Made by a program: the position numbers and the translations under genes. A stretch of DNA of 64,000 bases from HR10 sp964615335. GTDB taxonomy: Bacteria; Acidobacteriota; Blastocatellia; HR10. The stretch covers positions 1-64,000 of the forward strand of contig CAZTMT010000015.1 in NCBI GenBank assembly GCA_964615335.1. Reading direction: 5' to 3'. Of the stretch, positions 33,095 to 41,659 are shown one piece after another; the stretch's first letter is position 1; each line of letters starts with the position of its first letter. A model generated the notes under the pieces. It ran no database searches. It was given only the letters and a program-made list of their open reading frames with translations, and was not told the origin of the DNA.

Positions 33095-33125
33095 AGGCTC
33101 TCCCTTCACGTTGGAATGACCCCGG

Positions 33126-33464
33126 CTACCGTTTCGGAGCTTCGGGGAAAGAGAAGATCATCTCGTCGGGACGGACCATGTGCAGCTCCTCGCGGGCGAT
33201 CCGCTCGATGACTTCGGGATCGCTCTTGAGGGCTCGGATCTCTTCGGCGAGACGTTCCGTCTCCAGACGCAGATGTTTCACCTCGGCCTCCAGCCGCTCA
33301 TATTCCAGGCGTGCGGCCCGATATTCACGGTGCGCCCGCAGCAGAATCGCGCCGCACACGGCACCCACCCCGATGAGCAAAAGAAGCATGCCCACGATCG
33401 GCCCGAGTCGAGGCGCAGCCGCGCGCTTTCGTTCATCGGAGCGCGAAGATTCGCCCTTGTTCAA
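33126..33464 (-). CDS. FtsB/DivIC-like septum formation protein
   Basis: 112 residues. A short basic cytosolic start, one transmembrane helix (LGPIVGMLLLLIGVGAVCGAIL), then a coiled coil (YRAARLEYERLEAEVKHLRL and ETERLAEEIRALKSD) and the family end VIERIAREELHMVRPDEMIF. Bitopic divisome protein. The start is a TTG at 33464, supported by GGAGGTGCTGC immediately upstream; it lies 32 bases inside the upstream mutase gene. No later ATG preserves the transmembrane segment and has a ribosome site. Confidence 0.85.
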   Translation of the reverse strand: MNKGESSRSDERKRAAAPRLGPIVGMLLLLIGVGAVCGAILLRAHREYRAARLEYERLEAEVKHLRLETERLAEEIRALKSDPEVIERIAREELHMVRPDEMIFSFPEAPKR

Positions 33465-34863
33465 GCAGCACCTCCAGGTCCGCTTCCGTTGTCGCTTCCG
33501 CGTAGCATCGAGCCACAGGCTCAGTGCCCGAGAGCCTCCACAAGATCCACGAATCGTCCTCGAAAAGGAGCTTCATCCCGTCCACTCGATTCACCCCGAT
33601 GACGCGGCGTCCGAAGAAGTCCGCCGGAGGGTCCGCGCTCAGCTTCTCTTCTAAGCGTTGGCGCGCCTGTTCGGTCAGAGGGATTCCGATGCGCCCGCTC
33701 CAGAGCCGTCCATCCCGCTCGTAGAGGCGCTCGAGCCCCTGACTCAGGCTCGCGCCCGTACGGGCGACGACCTCGACGGCCAGAAGCCCGGCCAGAATCC
33801 CATCTTTCTCCGGATAGTGCCCGGCCACAGAGAGGCCCGCGCTCTCCTCCCCCCCGAGCACGATCTTCCCCTGCTTGAGCAGCTCGCCGATGTATTTGAA
33901 TCCGACCGGCGTCTCGTAGACTGGGCGCCCGCGACGCCGCGCGACGCGATCCACCTGATGCGAGGTCGCGACGCTGCGCGCAACGCCTCCCTCCGCAGGG
34001 CGCGTCTCACAGAGATAATCGAACAAGAGCGCCAGGATTTGATTCGGCGTCAGGAAGACTCCTCCGCGATCCACGATGCCGAACCGATCGGCATCGCCAT
34101 CGGTCGCCACGCCGAGATCGAACCCTCCGGATGCGACACATTCCCGCAGAGCGTGCAAGCGCTCGGCGGAGGGCTCTGGCGCTCCTCCTCCAAAGAGCAC
34201 ATCCCGTTCGGCATGGATGATCTGCACAGCGCAGCCGGCCTCCTGCAGGGCGCGATCCAAATACCCGCGCGCCGTCCCCCAGAGCGGATCCACAGCGACG
34301 CGCAAGCGAGCGCGCGCGATCGCCGAAAAGTCAATCTTCGTCCCGAGATCGCGAAGATACCCCTCGCGCGGATCGAAAGGGCGAATGCGCCCCAGCTCCC
34401 GACCCACGGGAGACGCGCGCTCCTGCCCGGCAGACATCCGCTCGATCTCGGCTTCGATCTCTCGCGTAACTTCCGGGAGCGCGGGCGCTCCGTCGGAGGT
34501 GGAGAACTTGATCCCCTGATACTGGGGCTCGTTATGGCTGGCCGTGATGTTGATTCCGCCCTGTGCTCGCTCGGCCACAATGGCATAGGCCACAACCGGC
34601 GTGGGCACGGGCTCGGTCGAAAGGAGGACCTCGATCCCTTCCTCAGCCAGAATGCGCGCGCTCTCCCGCGCGAATTCTTCAGCCAGAAACCGCGTATCGT
34701 AACCGACCACCAGGCGAGGGATCGCCGGGGATGCTTCTTTCTGAGCGCGCCAGAGGTAGCGCGCGATCGCGCGCACGACCCGACGCACGTTCGGGAACGT
34801 GAAATCCTCGGCCAGGACCGCGCGCCATCCCGATGTTCCGAACCGAATAGGCTTGCTCTTCAT
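33433..34863 (-). CDS. Phosphoglucomutase/phosphomannomutase family protein
   Basis: 476 residues. The alpha-D-phosphohexomutase landmarks are present: RFGTSGWRA at the N-terminus, active-site Ser109 in GGINITASHNEPQYQG (Glu replaces the usual Pro after TASHN), metal loop ATDGDADRFGIVD, sugar-binding GGEESAGLSV and phosphate loop RLSGTEPVARCYAE. Interconverts hexose 1- and 6-phosphates. Start ATG 34863 or an adjacent GTG 34869. The 3' end encodes the ribosome site and TTG start of the FtsB-like gene. Confidence 0.9.
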   Translation of the reverse strand: MKSKPIRFGTSGWRAVLAEDFTFPNVRRVVRAIARYLWRAQKEASPAIPRLVVGYDTRFLAEEFARESARILAEEGIEVLLSTEPVPTPVVAYAIVAERAQGGINITASHNEPQYQGIKFSTSDGAPALPEVTREIEAEIERMSAGQERASPVGRELGRIRPFDPREGYLRDLGTKIDFSAIARARLRVAVDPLWGTARGYLDRALQEAGCAVQIIHAERDVLFGGGAPEPSAERLHALRECVASGGFDLGVATDGDADRFGIVDRGGVFLTPNQILALLFDYLCETRPAEGGVARSVATSHQVDRVARRRGRPVYETPVGFKYIGELLKQGKIVLGGEESAGLSVAGHYPEKDGILAGLLAVEVVARTGASLSQGLERLYERDGRLWSGRIGIPLTEQARQRLEEKLSADPPADFFGRRVIGVNRVDGMKLLFEDDSWILWRLSGTEPVARCYAEATTEADLEVLLEQGRIFALR

Positions 34864-35696
34864 CGCCACACCGGCAGCATGTAACTCACGCCGAAGACGA
34901 GGCCGCTGCGTGGATCAATGGCATGAACTCCTCGCACAGCGGCCACATCCCACCAGAGCTGCCCTGCACGAAATCGCAGACCCAGGCGCAATTGACCTCG
35001 CGACTCCGTCCCCAGGGGAGCGGCCCGGCGTGTATTCTCCCACCCGTTCACCTCGGCGACGACATGCACCCGCTCGGTCATCTCGTACACGCCGGCCACG
35101 CCGTAAAGCAGCACATCATTTTGGGTGAACGGCTGCACGGGAGCCGGCAAAATACCCAGACCCACATGCCCGAAGAGATCGAGCGTCCCCCAGCGCTTCT
35201 CGGCCAGCGCGGCGGCGAAGAAATTCGTCTGATTGGTTCCGATCCCCCGCGCTTGGTCGGAATTAGGTAGCTCCACGCCGAAGCGCACCCCGAGGGCCGG
35301 CCATCGCCCCTCGTCTGCGCGCAGGCGGATTTTGGTCCACAGGCTGAAATCCCCGACATCGTGCGTGCTCTGAGGCGTCGGGAGACGAAGCGGGATCGCC
35401 CCCGGAGTCCTCCCGTCAATGCTGAGATAGTCCTGAATCGTCCCTCGGATCTGGACTTCCACATGAGGAGCCAATCCTATCGAGATCCCCACGACGCCCA
35501 CGCGCGAGAGGTCTCCCCGCAACCCCGAGAGGGGGAATCGCTGCGCCTGTAAGAATTCGAAGCCCAGATCCAATCGCATCTCCCCAGCGGGCACAGTCGC
35601 GACGCGCTCCGTCCGCAAAGGACGTTGCTGAGCGGAGACGGCCATGACCAATCCCACGCCCACAACCCAGCTCATCCATATCCTCTGTGCGCTCAT
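34860..35696 (-). CDS. Outer-membrane barrel-like protein of unknown function
   Basis: 278 residues from ATG 35696 (MSAQRIWMSW). Signal peptide (SWVVGVGLVMAVSAQQ) then alternating strands such as VGVVGISIGLAPHVEVQIRG, ALGVRFGVELPNSD and GLVFGVSYMLPVWR ending in an aromatic-rich strand, consistent with a 12- to 16-strand barrel. No family motif recognised. The stop overlaps the start of the mutase gene. Confidence 0.65.
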   Translation of the reverse strand: MSAQRIWMSWVVGVGLVMAVSAQQRPLRTERVATVPAGEMRLDLGFEFLQAQRFPLSGLRGDLSRVGVVGISIGLAPHVEVQIRGTIQDYLSIDGRTPGAIPLRLPTPQSTHDVGDFSLWTKIRLRADEGRWPALGVRFGVELPNSDQARGIGTNQTNFFAAALAEKRWGTLDLFGHVGLGILPAPVQPFTQNDVLLYGVAGVYEMTERVHVVAEVNGWENTRRAAPLGTESRGQLRLGLRFRAGQLWWDVAAVRGVHAIDPRSGLVFGVSYMLPVWR

Positions 35697-35821
35697 GCTC
35701 CTTGCCGGGACGCTCGCTCGATCCCGCATCCGACTGATCGCGCCCGTGAGCGCCCCGCATTCTAGGCGAAAGGAACCTCCCCGTCAATCCGCCGCTACCG
35801 TTTGGGCCGCTCGATGCGCGC

Positions 35822-36646
35822 TCACCGAATGAGCGTTCCCACCCGCCGCCATCGCGTGTGGCGAAAGATGCGCCACAGGAGGTTCTCTCCGCGCGCGGCG
35901 GCCGCGCGCTCATCATAGGACCAGTAGACGACCAGAGCGCGCCCCACGACGTAATCGCGCGGCACAGTCCCCCAGAACCGACTGTCCTCACTGTCATCGC
36001 GATTATCGCCCATGACGAAATAGGCGCGCTCGGGGATCAGGAAAGGACGACCGACCCCATACCGCCCTGCGGAGGGAAAAGTCTCCTCCCCTCGATCCAG
36101 GTGGTATGATTCCCAATAGACGCGATAGCGGGCCCCTGGCGGAGGAGGATCCTCGCGCACGATCTGCAAGGCCGAATCTTCGGCGTCAAATCGCGGATTC
36201 TGAACGTAGAGGCGATGTTCGGGCAGCTCGCGCTCGTTGATGAAGACGCGCGTCCCGCGGATCTCGACCGTCTCCCCGGGCAGTCCGACGACGCGCTTCA
36301 CGTAGTTGACTTCAGGGTTTTGCGGATACTTGAAGACGATGACATCTCCGCGACGGACTCCCCGATAGGGCAGCAGCCGCCAGAGAAAGCCCTCCCGTTT
36401 CTCGGCGAAGAGGAATTTGTTCACCAGCAGATGATCGCCGATGAGGATATTGTTTTGCATCGAGCCGGTGGGCACCTTCACGGCCTGCACGACGAACGTC
36501 ATGCCGAACAAGGCCATGATCACCGTGACGACTGCCGATTCGAAATACTCGCGAAGAGCCGACTTGCGCGCCGGCAGGCCGGCTGGCTTTTCCGATTCGG
36601 GAGGAGCCGAAGCCAGCTCCGACATCGAACCCAGGGGCTCGGTCAT
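35822..36646 (-). CDS. lepB: Signal peptidase I
   Basis: 274 residues. Transmembrane anchor (FESAVVTVIMALFGMTFVVQ), nucleophile Ser62 in VPTGSMQNNILIGDHLLVNK, general-base Lys117 in NYVKRVVGLPGE, and box E GDNRDDSEDSRFWG. Cleaves signal peptides in the inner membrane. ATG 36646 is preferred to upstream codons because the frame before it runs inside rnc. A GAGG ribosome site lies about 10 bases upstream. It starts 4 bases after the rnc stop, so the two are co-transcribed. Confidence 0.95.
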   Translation of the reverse strand: MTEPLGSMSELASAPPESEKPAGLPARKSALREYFESAVVTVIMALFGMTFVVQAVKVPTGSMQNNILIGDHLLVNKFLFAEKREGFLWRLLPYRGVRRGDVIVFKYPQNPEVNYVKRVVGLPGETVEIRGTRVFINERELPEHRLYVQNPRFDAEDSALQIVREDPPPPGARYRVYWESYHLDRGEETFPSAGRYGVGRPFLIPERAYFVMGDNRDDSEDSRFWGTVPRDYVVGRALVVYWSYDERAAAARGENLLWRIFRHTRWRRVGTLIR

Positions 36647-36650
36647 GAGG

Positions 36651-37385
36651 TCACGACCTCCGCGAAAGCATCGTCTCCAAGATCCGGTCGAGCTGCGAGA
36701 GCGCCGCGCGCGCCGCCCGCTGCTGAGCCGCTTTGATCGTCGGCCCCTCACCTGTGGCGACCACGGTCCCTTCGATGCGCAGGTCCACTCGGAAGTGCCG
36801 GGCGTGGGCCGGTCCTTCCACGGACGTCACCTCGTAGGTGGGAGGCGAAAGACCGCGCGCTTGCAACTGCTCCTGAAGTGTCGTCTTGTAATCGCTCCAC
36901 TGGACGCTCTCGGGATCCAGATGCCGCACGACCTCGTGAAACTGCTGCCGGACGAACGCCTGGGCCGCTTCGATCCCCCCATCCAGGTACAGAGCGGCGA
37001 TCACGGCCTCGTAGGCGTCCACAAGGAGCGTGCGTTTAGTTCGCCCTCCGGTCTTCTCCTCTCCCCGGTTCAGGCGCAGGTACTCGCCCAATTGCAAGCG
37101 CTGGGCATGAACCTGCAAATTCTCGGCGCTCACCAGATAGGCCTTCATCTTGGCGAGCTTCCCCTCCGGCAGCGTGGGGAACAATTCGAAGAGCCATGCG
37201 CTCACAAGGAATCCCAAAATGGCATCTCCCAGAAACTCCAGGGCCTCATTGTCGGCCAGGCGCATCCCTCCCCGCTCATGCGCGTACGAGCGATGAGTGA
37301 GCGCCCGATCCAAAAGGTCCCGCCGCCGGAAGGTATATCCGATCTTCCGCTCCAGTTCGCTCAGATCCCGCCTCTCCGCCGACAT
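36651..37385 (-). CDS. rnc: Ribonuclease III
   Basis: 244 residues. The endonuclease signature NEALEFLGDAILGF (about 46-59) and the helix around TLLVDAYEAVIAALYLDGG give the acidic catalytic residues. The C-terminal double-stranded-RNA-binding domain is seen in DYKTTLQEQLQARGLSPPTY and the final KAAQQRAARAALSQL. Processes rRNA and structured RNAs. ATG 37385 has GTGAGGAGC directly upstream; the GTG within that stretch (37394) is less likely. Confidence 0.95.
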   Translation of the reverse strand: MSAERRDLSELERKIGYTFRRRDLLDRALTHRSYAHERGGMRLADNEALEFLGDAILGFLVSAWLFELFPTLPEGKLAKMKAYLVSAENLQVHAQRLQLGEYLRLNRGEEKTGGRTKRTLLVDAYEAVIAALYLDGGIEAAQAFVRQQFHEVVRHLDPESVQWSDYKTTLQEQLQARGLSPPTYEVTSVEGPAHARHFRVDLRIEGTVVATGEGPTIKAAQQRAARAALSQLDRILETMLSRRS

Positions 37386-37390
37386 GCTCC

Positions 37391-38338
37391 TCACGTAGCT
37401 GAGGCTTGAGCCGAGGGCTTATATTTTTTGATCAGCTCATCCAGGCCTTCGGTCGTATCGTTGTGACGATAGCGGTAGAAATTCTCCAGGATCTTGCGCG
37501 CCTCTTGATGGAGCACCTGGAGATTGGTATCCGCCTCGGAGATCGCGACCGTTCGAGCGTACATCTCGATCATTTGATCCACGATCTCATCAACCTGTCG
37601 CAGCAATTCCTTCCCCGCCTCGGCGACCTTCTCCTCCGGAGTGAGCTTGTCGTAGCTCTCGCGCAGCTTGGCGTACTTGCCGAGCTTGAGCGATTCGCCG
37701 ATCAGATAGAAGGTCACCGGATCGCTCGCATCCCATTCGGCGGCTTTTCGAAGATGCTCGATCGCCGAGTCGTACTCCGTCTTATTGAAGAGGAAGAGAC
37801 CGGCCGCCTGATGCAGCGCGCCCAGGACCTTGGCTTTCTGCTGCTGCCAGGCCTCGGGAGAGAATCCCGGCGGAGAGTTCCCGCTCGCCGCAAGCTCCAA
37901 GGCCTTGAGGGCGTAGGTTAAGCCATCGGCATCAAAGCGCGTATCGCGTCCTTTGGAGGCCGTCGCCGCGGCCACGGCGAGCATGTAGAGGATCCCGAAG
38001 TTATTGGGATCGGCGCTCAAGACGTCGCGCCCCAGGCTGAAGGCCTTCTCCAGGTGATTGGCCTGCACGTAGACGAACAGAAGCAAAAGCTTCACGCGCC
38101 CCAGGAGCACGCTATTGGGATACTTGGAGAGAAACGCCTCGCCCGCCTGAATGGCCTCCTCCCACTTCCGCGCCTGAGAGGCCTGATAGAGCGCATTATA
38201 GGCCTCGGCTTCCTCCCGAGTGTACTGAGGTTGCACCGGCGCCTGCGCTCCCCACGCGATCCCCTTCCCTTCTCCGACGATTCCCAAACTGAGGACGACG
38301 CAGAGGATTCCTCGCGAAAGGTTCCGAGCCTTTCTCAT
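37391..38338 (-). CDS. Exported TPR-like repeat protein
   Basis: 315 residues from ATG 38338, chosen for AGGAGGGG seven bases upstream. Signal peptide (LSRGILCVVLSLGIVGEGKGIAWGA) is followed by TPR-type helix pairs: AEAYNALYQASQARKWEEAI then QAGEAFLSKYPNS, LFLFNKTEYDSAIEHLRKAAEWDASDP and others. The C-terminus is a helical region (about 240-315). Similar exported TPR proteins are common in Acidobacteriota. Role unknown; it heads the rnc-lepB run on this strand. Confidence 0.7.
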   Translation of the reverse strand: MRKARNLSRGILCVVLSLGIVGEGKGIAWGAQAPVQPQYTREEAEAYNALYQASQARKWEEAIQAGEAFLSKYPNSVLLGRVKLLLLFVYVQANHLEKAFSLGRDVLSADPNNFGILYMLAVAAATASKGRDTRFDADGLTYALKALELAASGNSPPGFSPEAWQQQKAKVLGALHQAAGLFLFNKTEYDSAIEHLRKAAEWDASDPVTFYLIGESLKLGKYAKLRESYDKLTPEEKVAEAGKELLRQVDEIVDQMIEMYARTVAISEADTNLQVLHQEARKILENFYRYRHNDTTEGLDELIKKYKPSAQASAT

Positions 38339-38515
38339 CCAGCCCCTCCTGATTGTAATCTCCCTCATCGTCGAAACGCTCTTTGCGGGGCAGGTCGGAA
38401 AAAGCACACTGGATGAGCAGCCTTTTCTGACCCGCTCGCCTTCCGCCCTTATTCTACGGCAAGTCACAGGCGGGGACAAGGATGGGGTATCCGGACGACT
38501 TTGTCAAGGGGCGCG

Positions 38516-38545
38516 TTGACGCTCTTCCCCCGGGCTTGCTATGCT
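38516..38545 (+). promoter_or_regulatory. Sigma70-like promoter of icd
   Basis: TTGACG (38516-38521) and TATGCT (38540-38545) lie 18 bases apart, about 45 bases upstream of the icd start. Probably also drives mdh. Confidence 0.6.
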
Positions 38546-38590
38546 TTCTCAGCTTGAAATCAAGACGCGCTTTTGCGAAGGAGGTGGACG

Positions 38591-39835
38591 ATGCTCTCAT
38601 TCAATAAGATCCCTGTGCCCTCCGAAGGGGAGAAGATTGAGATTCACCAGGGCCGGCTCGTGGTCCCGAATCGTCCGATCATTCCCTTCATCGAAGGGGA
38701 TGGAACGGGACGCGATATCTGGCGGGCCGCATCCCGCGTCTTCAACGCGGCTGTCGAGAAGGCCTACGGTGGAGAGCGCCAGGTCATCTGGTACGAGATC
38801 TTCGCCGGCGAGAAGGCGTACAATCGGTTCGGCGAATGGCTTCCTCGCGATACCGTGGAGGCGATCCGCGAGTTCACCGTGGCCATCAAAGGGCCTCTGA
38901 CCACGCCCGTGGGAGGAGGTATCCGGTCCTTGAACGTCACTCTGCGTCAGGTCCTGGATCTTTACGCCTGTGTGCGCCCGATCCGGTGGTATCCGGGCGT
39001 CCCCTCTCCGGTGAAGCATCCCGAGAAGCTGGACGTCGTCATCTTCCGCGAGAACACCGAAGATGTGTATGCGGGGATCGAGTTCCAGCAAGGGACCGAG
39101 CAAGCGCAGAAGACGATCGCCTTCTTGCAGAGCCTCGGCTACACGGTGCGCCCCGATAGCGGCATTGGCATTAAGCCCATCTCCATCACAGCGACCAAGC
39201 GCCTGATTCGCAAGGCCATCCGATATGCCCTCGACAATGGACGCAAGGTCGTCACCCTTGTGCACAAGGGCAACATCATGAAGTTCACCGAAGGGGCCTT
39301 CCGGGATTGGGGATACCAGGTAGCCCAGGAGGAGTTCGGCGATGTCACCGTCACCGAACAGCAACTGTGGGAGCAGTACAACGGAAAGCTTCCCGAGGGG
39401 AAAATCCTCGTCAACGATCGCATCGCCGACTCGATGTTCCAACAGGTCCTCACGCGCCCGGACGAATACTCCGTCATCGCGACACCCAATCTGAACGGGG
39501 ATTATCTGAGCGATGCCTGTGCGGCCCAGGTCGGGGGATTGGGCATGGCGCCCGGAGCGAACATCGGCGACTATATTGCGCTTTTCGAAGCGACCCATGG
39601 GACAGCGCCCAAGTACGCCGATAAGGACGTGATCAACCCGAGCGCCGTGATCCTGGCCGGCGTCATGATGTTCGAGTACATCGGATGGCGCGAAGCGGCC
39701 TCCCTCATCACGGAAGCCCTCGGGCGCACGATCGCGCAGAAGGTCGTCACCTATGATCTGGCTCGCCTCATGGAGGGTGCCCGTCAGGTGAAAACGAGCG
39801 AGTTCGCCACGGCTATTATCGAGAACATGGGGTGA
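38591..39835 (+). CDS. icd: NADP-type isocitrate dehydrogenase
   Basis: 414 residues. TCA-cycle enzyme converting isocitrate to 2-oxoglutarate. PFIEGDGTGRDIW at the N-terminus, TTPVGGGIRSLNVTLRQ (substrate serine loop as in E. coli Icd), VIFRENTEDVYAGIEF, the Lys/Asp metal region NDRIADSMFQQ, and ATHGTAPKYADKDVINPSAVIL near the coenzyme site. The start is ATG 38591 with AAGGAGGTG upstream, not the earlier frame opening at 38573. About 100 bases separate it from mdh. Confidence 0.95.
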   Translation: MLSFNKIPVPSEGEKIEIHQGRLVVPNRPIIPFIEGDGTGRDIWRAASRVFNAAVEKAYGGERQVIWYEIFAGEKAYNRFGEWLPRDTVEAIREFTVAIKGPLTTPVGGGIRSLNVTLRQVLDLYACVRPIRWYPGVPSPVKHPEKLDVVIFRENTEDVYAGIEFQQGTEQAQKTIAFLQSLGYTVRPDSGIGIKPISITATKRLIRKAIRYALDNGRKVVTLVHKGNIMKFTEGAFRDWGYQVAQEEFGDVTVTEQQLWEQYNGKLPEGKILVNDRIADSMFQQVLTRPDEYSVIATPNLNGDYLSDACAAQVGGLGMAPGANIGDYIALFEATHGTAPKYADKDVINPSAVILAGVMMFEYIGWREAASLITEALGRTIAQKVVTYDLARLMEGARQVKTSEFATAIIENMG

Positions 39836-39937
39836 TCGAGGAACCCCGCGCTTTGGCCGGAACGCGTGCGTCTCCGACAGTTCCAGGCGCGCGTGGGGAC
39901 GGGCGCGTTCGGAAGGCGATTCTCACAAGGAGGAATT

Positions 39938-40867
39938 ATGGCGCGAAAGAAGATCACCGTCGTCGGCGCTGGAAATGTCGGCGCGACTGTCGCTCATCGC
40001 CTTGTGGATAAGGAGCTGGGGGACGTCGTCCTGGTGGACATCATCGAAGGTTTGCCTCAAGGGAAGGCTCTGGACCTGGCCGAGTCCACGCCTGTTCTCG
40101 GATGCGATGTCCGACTGGTCGGCTCCAATGGCTATCGCGAGACAGCGGGCTCGGATATCGTCATCATCACGGCCGGCGTGCCGCGCAAACCCGGAATGAG
40201 CCGATCCGACCTTCTGGCGGTCAACACGGATATTGTCCGGAGCGTCACGCAGGAGGTCGTCAAGTATTCCCCCGAGGCCATTCTCATCGTCGTCTCCAAT
40301 CCCTTGGATGCCATGGCCTATGTGGCCTACAAGGTCTCGGGCTTCCCGCGCGAGCGCGTGCTCGGCATGGCGGGCATCCTCGATACAGCACGCATGCGCT
40401 ATTTCATCGCTGAGGAGCTGAACGTCTCCGTCGAAGACGTCTTCGCCTTCGTGCTCGGATCGCACGGAGATGAGATGGTCCCTCTGGTGCGGTACTGCTC
40501 GGTCGCGGGCATTCCGCTCACGGACCTGCTTCCTCAGGAAAAGATCGAAGCCATCGTCCGGCGCACGCGCGAAGGGGGAGCCGAGATCGTGAGCTTGCTC
40601 AAAGCGGGATCGGCATACTATGCGCCGTCGGCGGCTGTCCTGGAGATGGTCGAATCCATTCTCAAGGACAAGAAGAAGATCCGTCCCTGCTCGGTCTATC
40701 TCAATGGGGAGTACGGCATCACGGGGATTTTTCTCGGAGTCCCCGTGAAGCTCGGGGCTGCGGGCGTCGAACAGATTCTGGAGATCGGCCTGACGCTGGA
40801 AGAGCGCGCGGCCTTGCACCGCTCGGCCGAAGCCGTGCGCGCGCTCATCGAAGCCGTCCGTCTGTGA
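39938..40867 (+). CDS. mdh: Malate dehydrogenase (LDH-like type)
   Basis: 309 residues. NAD-binding KITVVGAGNVGATVAHRL, acidic loop DIIEGLPQGKALDL, malate-binding VPRKPGMSRSDLL and catalytic His in VLGSHGDEMVPLVRY, with GMAGILDTARMRYFIAEEL. The overall type is the lactate-dehydrogenase-like MDH. ATG 39938 follows AAGGAGGAATT. Together with icd it forms a small TCA-cycle unit. Confidence 0.95.
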   Translation: MARKKITVVGAGNVGATVAHRLVDKELGDVVLVDIIEGLPQGKALDLAESTPVLGCDVRLVGSNGYRETAGSDIVIITAGVPRKPGMSRSDLLAVNTDIVRSVTQEVVKYSPEAILIVVSNPLDAMAYVAYKVSGFPRERVLGMAGILDTARMRYFIAEELNVSVEDVFAFVLGSHGDEMVPLVRYCSVAGIPLTDLLPQEKIEAIVRRTREGGAEIVSLLKAGSAYYAPSAAVLEMVESILKDKKKIRPCSVYLNGEYGITGIFLGVPVKLGAAGVEQILEIGLTLEERAALHRSAEAVRALIEAVRL

Positions 40868-40883
40868 GAGAGCCCATCCGGGT

Positions 40884-41579
40884 TCAGCCGGACCTCCGTT
40901 CTCCCGAAGGGCGCGAGGGGGAATCGGAGCGGATCGCCGGAAGAGAGAGCGCGCGTTCCAGACGCACGCGCAGGATGGTCCCCGGAGTCAGGCGCAGATC
41001 GGCTCCCCGAGTCAAGAGCACAGCGCCTCCCAGGGTGCTGGCGATGACAATCCCGGCGGCTTTCCCGCTTCCGGTGATCAATCCGACTGCCGAGCCGGCC
41101 GCCAGGCCCACATGCGCTCCCCGATAGACATTTCGGAACGTGCGCTCGCCATCTCGGCCTCCGCGCGCCACACCCTCCTCATCGCTCCGCACCTTTCGAT
41201 CCCGCTGCCAATCGTCAATGGCCACAAGCGCGGTCGTCACCGGCTCCTCTCCATAAGACACCCGAACGCGATCGAACACAAGAGCCAGCTCCGACTGCCG
41301 CTGTCCCCGACGCGCCGGTCGCACATGCGTCACACGTCCGAGGAATTCTGCCCCGCGCTCGAGCACGACCTTTCCCTCCACGACAAGATCATCATAGAGC
41401 GTCGCACGCACGGGATCGCCGACTTCGCTGATCTTGGTGCTCACCGGCGTCTGGAGGGAGAGGCGTATGATCGTCCCTTCAGGGACGGTGACCTGGACGG
41501 CCCCTTGAGGCCAGGCCAGAAGTCCAAGAGAAGGGAGAACCAGAAACGCGCCCAGATACTTCCTCCACAGGCCTTTCAT
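40884..41579 (-). CDS. Exported protein with VirB10-like beta domain (unknown function)
   Basis: 231 residues with signal peptide (GAFLVLPSLGLLAWPQG). The mature start VPEGTIIRLSLQTPVSTKIS, then VVLERGAEFLGRVTHVRPAR and RGQRQSELALVFDRV, forms a beta domain resembling those in exported Acidobacteriota proteins and the TrbI/VirB10 fold. A glycine-rich hydrophobic segment (GLAAGSAVGLITGSGKAAGIVIA) follows, then LRLTPGTILRVRLERAL. Convergent with mdh. No specific function known to me. Confidence 0.65.
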   Translation of the reverse strand: MKGLWRKYLGAFLVLPSLGLLAWPQGAVQVTVPEGTIIRLSLQTPVSTKISEVGDPVRATLYDDLVVEGKVVLERGAEFLGRVTHVRPARRGQRQSELALVFDRVRVSYGEEPVTTALVAIDDWQRDRKVRSDEEGVARGGRDGERTFRNVYRGAHVGLAAGSAVGLITGSGKAAGIVIASTLGGAVLLTRGADLRLTPGTILRVRLERALSLPAIRSDSPSRPSGERRSG

Positions 41580-41613
41580 CGCTCACCTCCTCACCGAATC
41601 TCTGCCGGAAACA

Positions 41614-41619
41614 ATTATA
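41614..41619 (-). promoter_or_regulatory. -10 box (TATAAT) upstream of the VirB10-like gene
   Basis: A perfect TATAAT on the minus strand in an otherwise GC-rich 80-base interval, 34 bases before the start codon. The expected -35 position has no good match. Confidence 0.4.
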
Positions 41620-41659
41620 CCCCTCTTGCCCTCACGGGGCGACCCTGCGAGAGCGCCGC

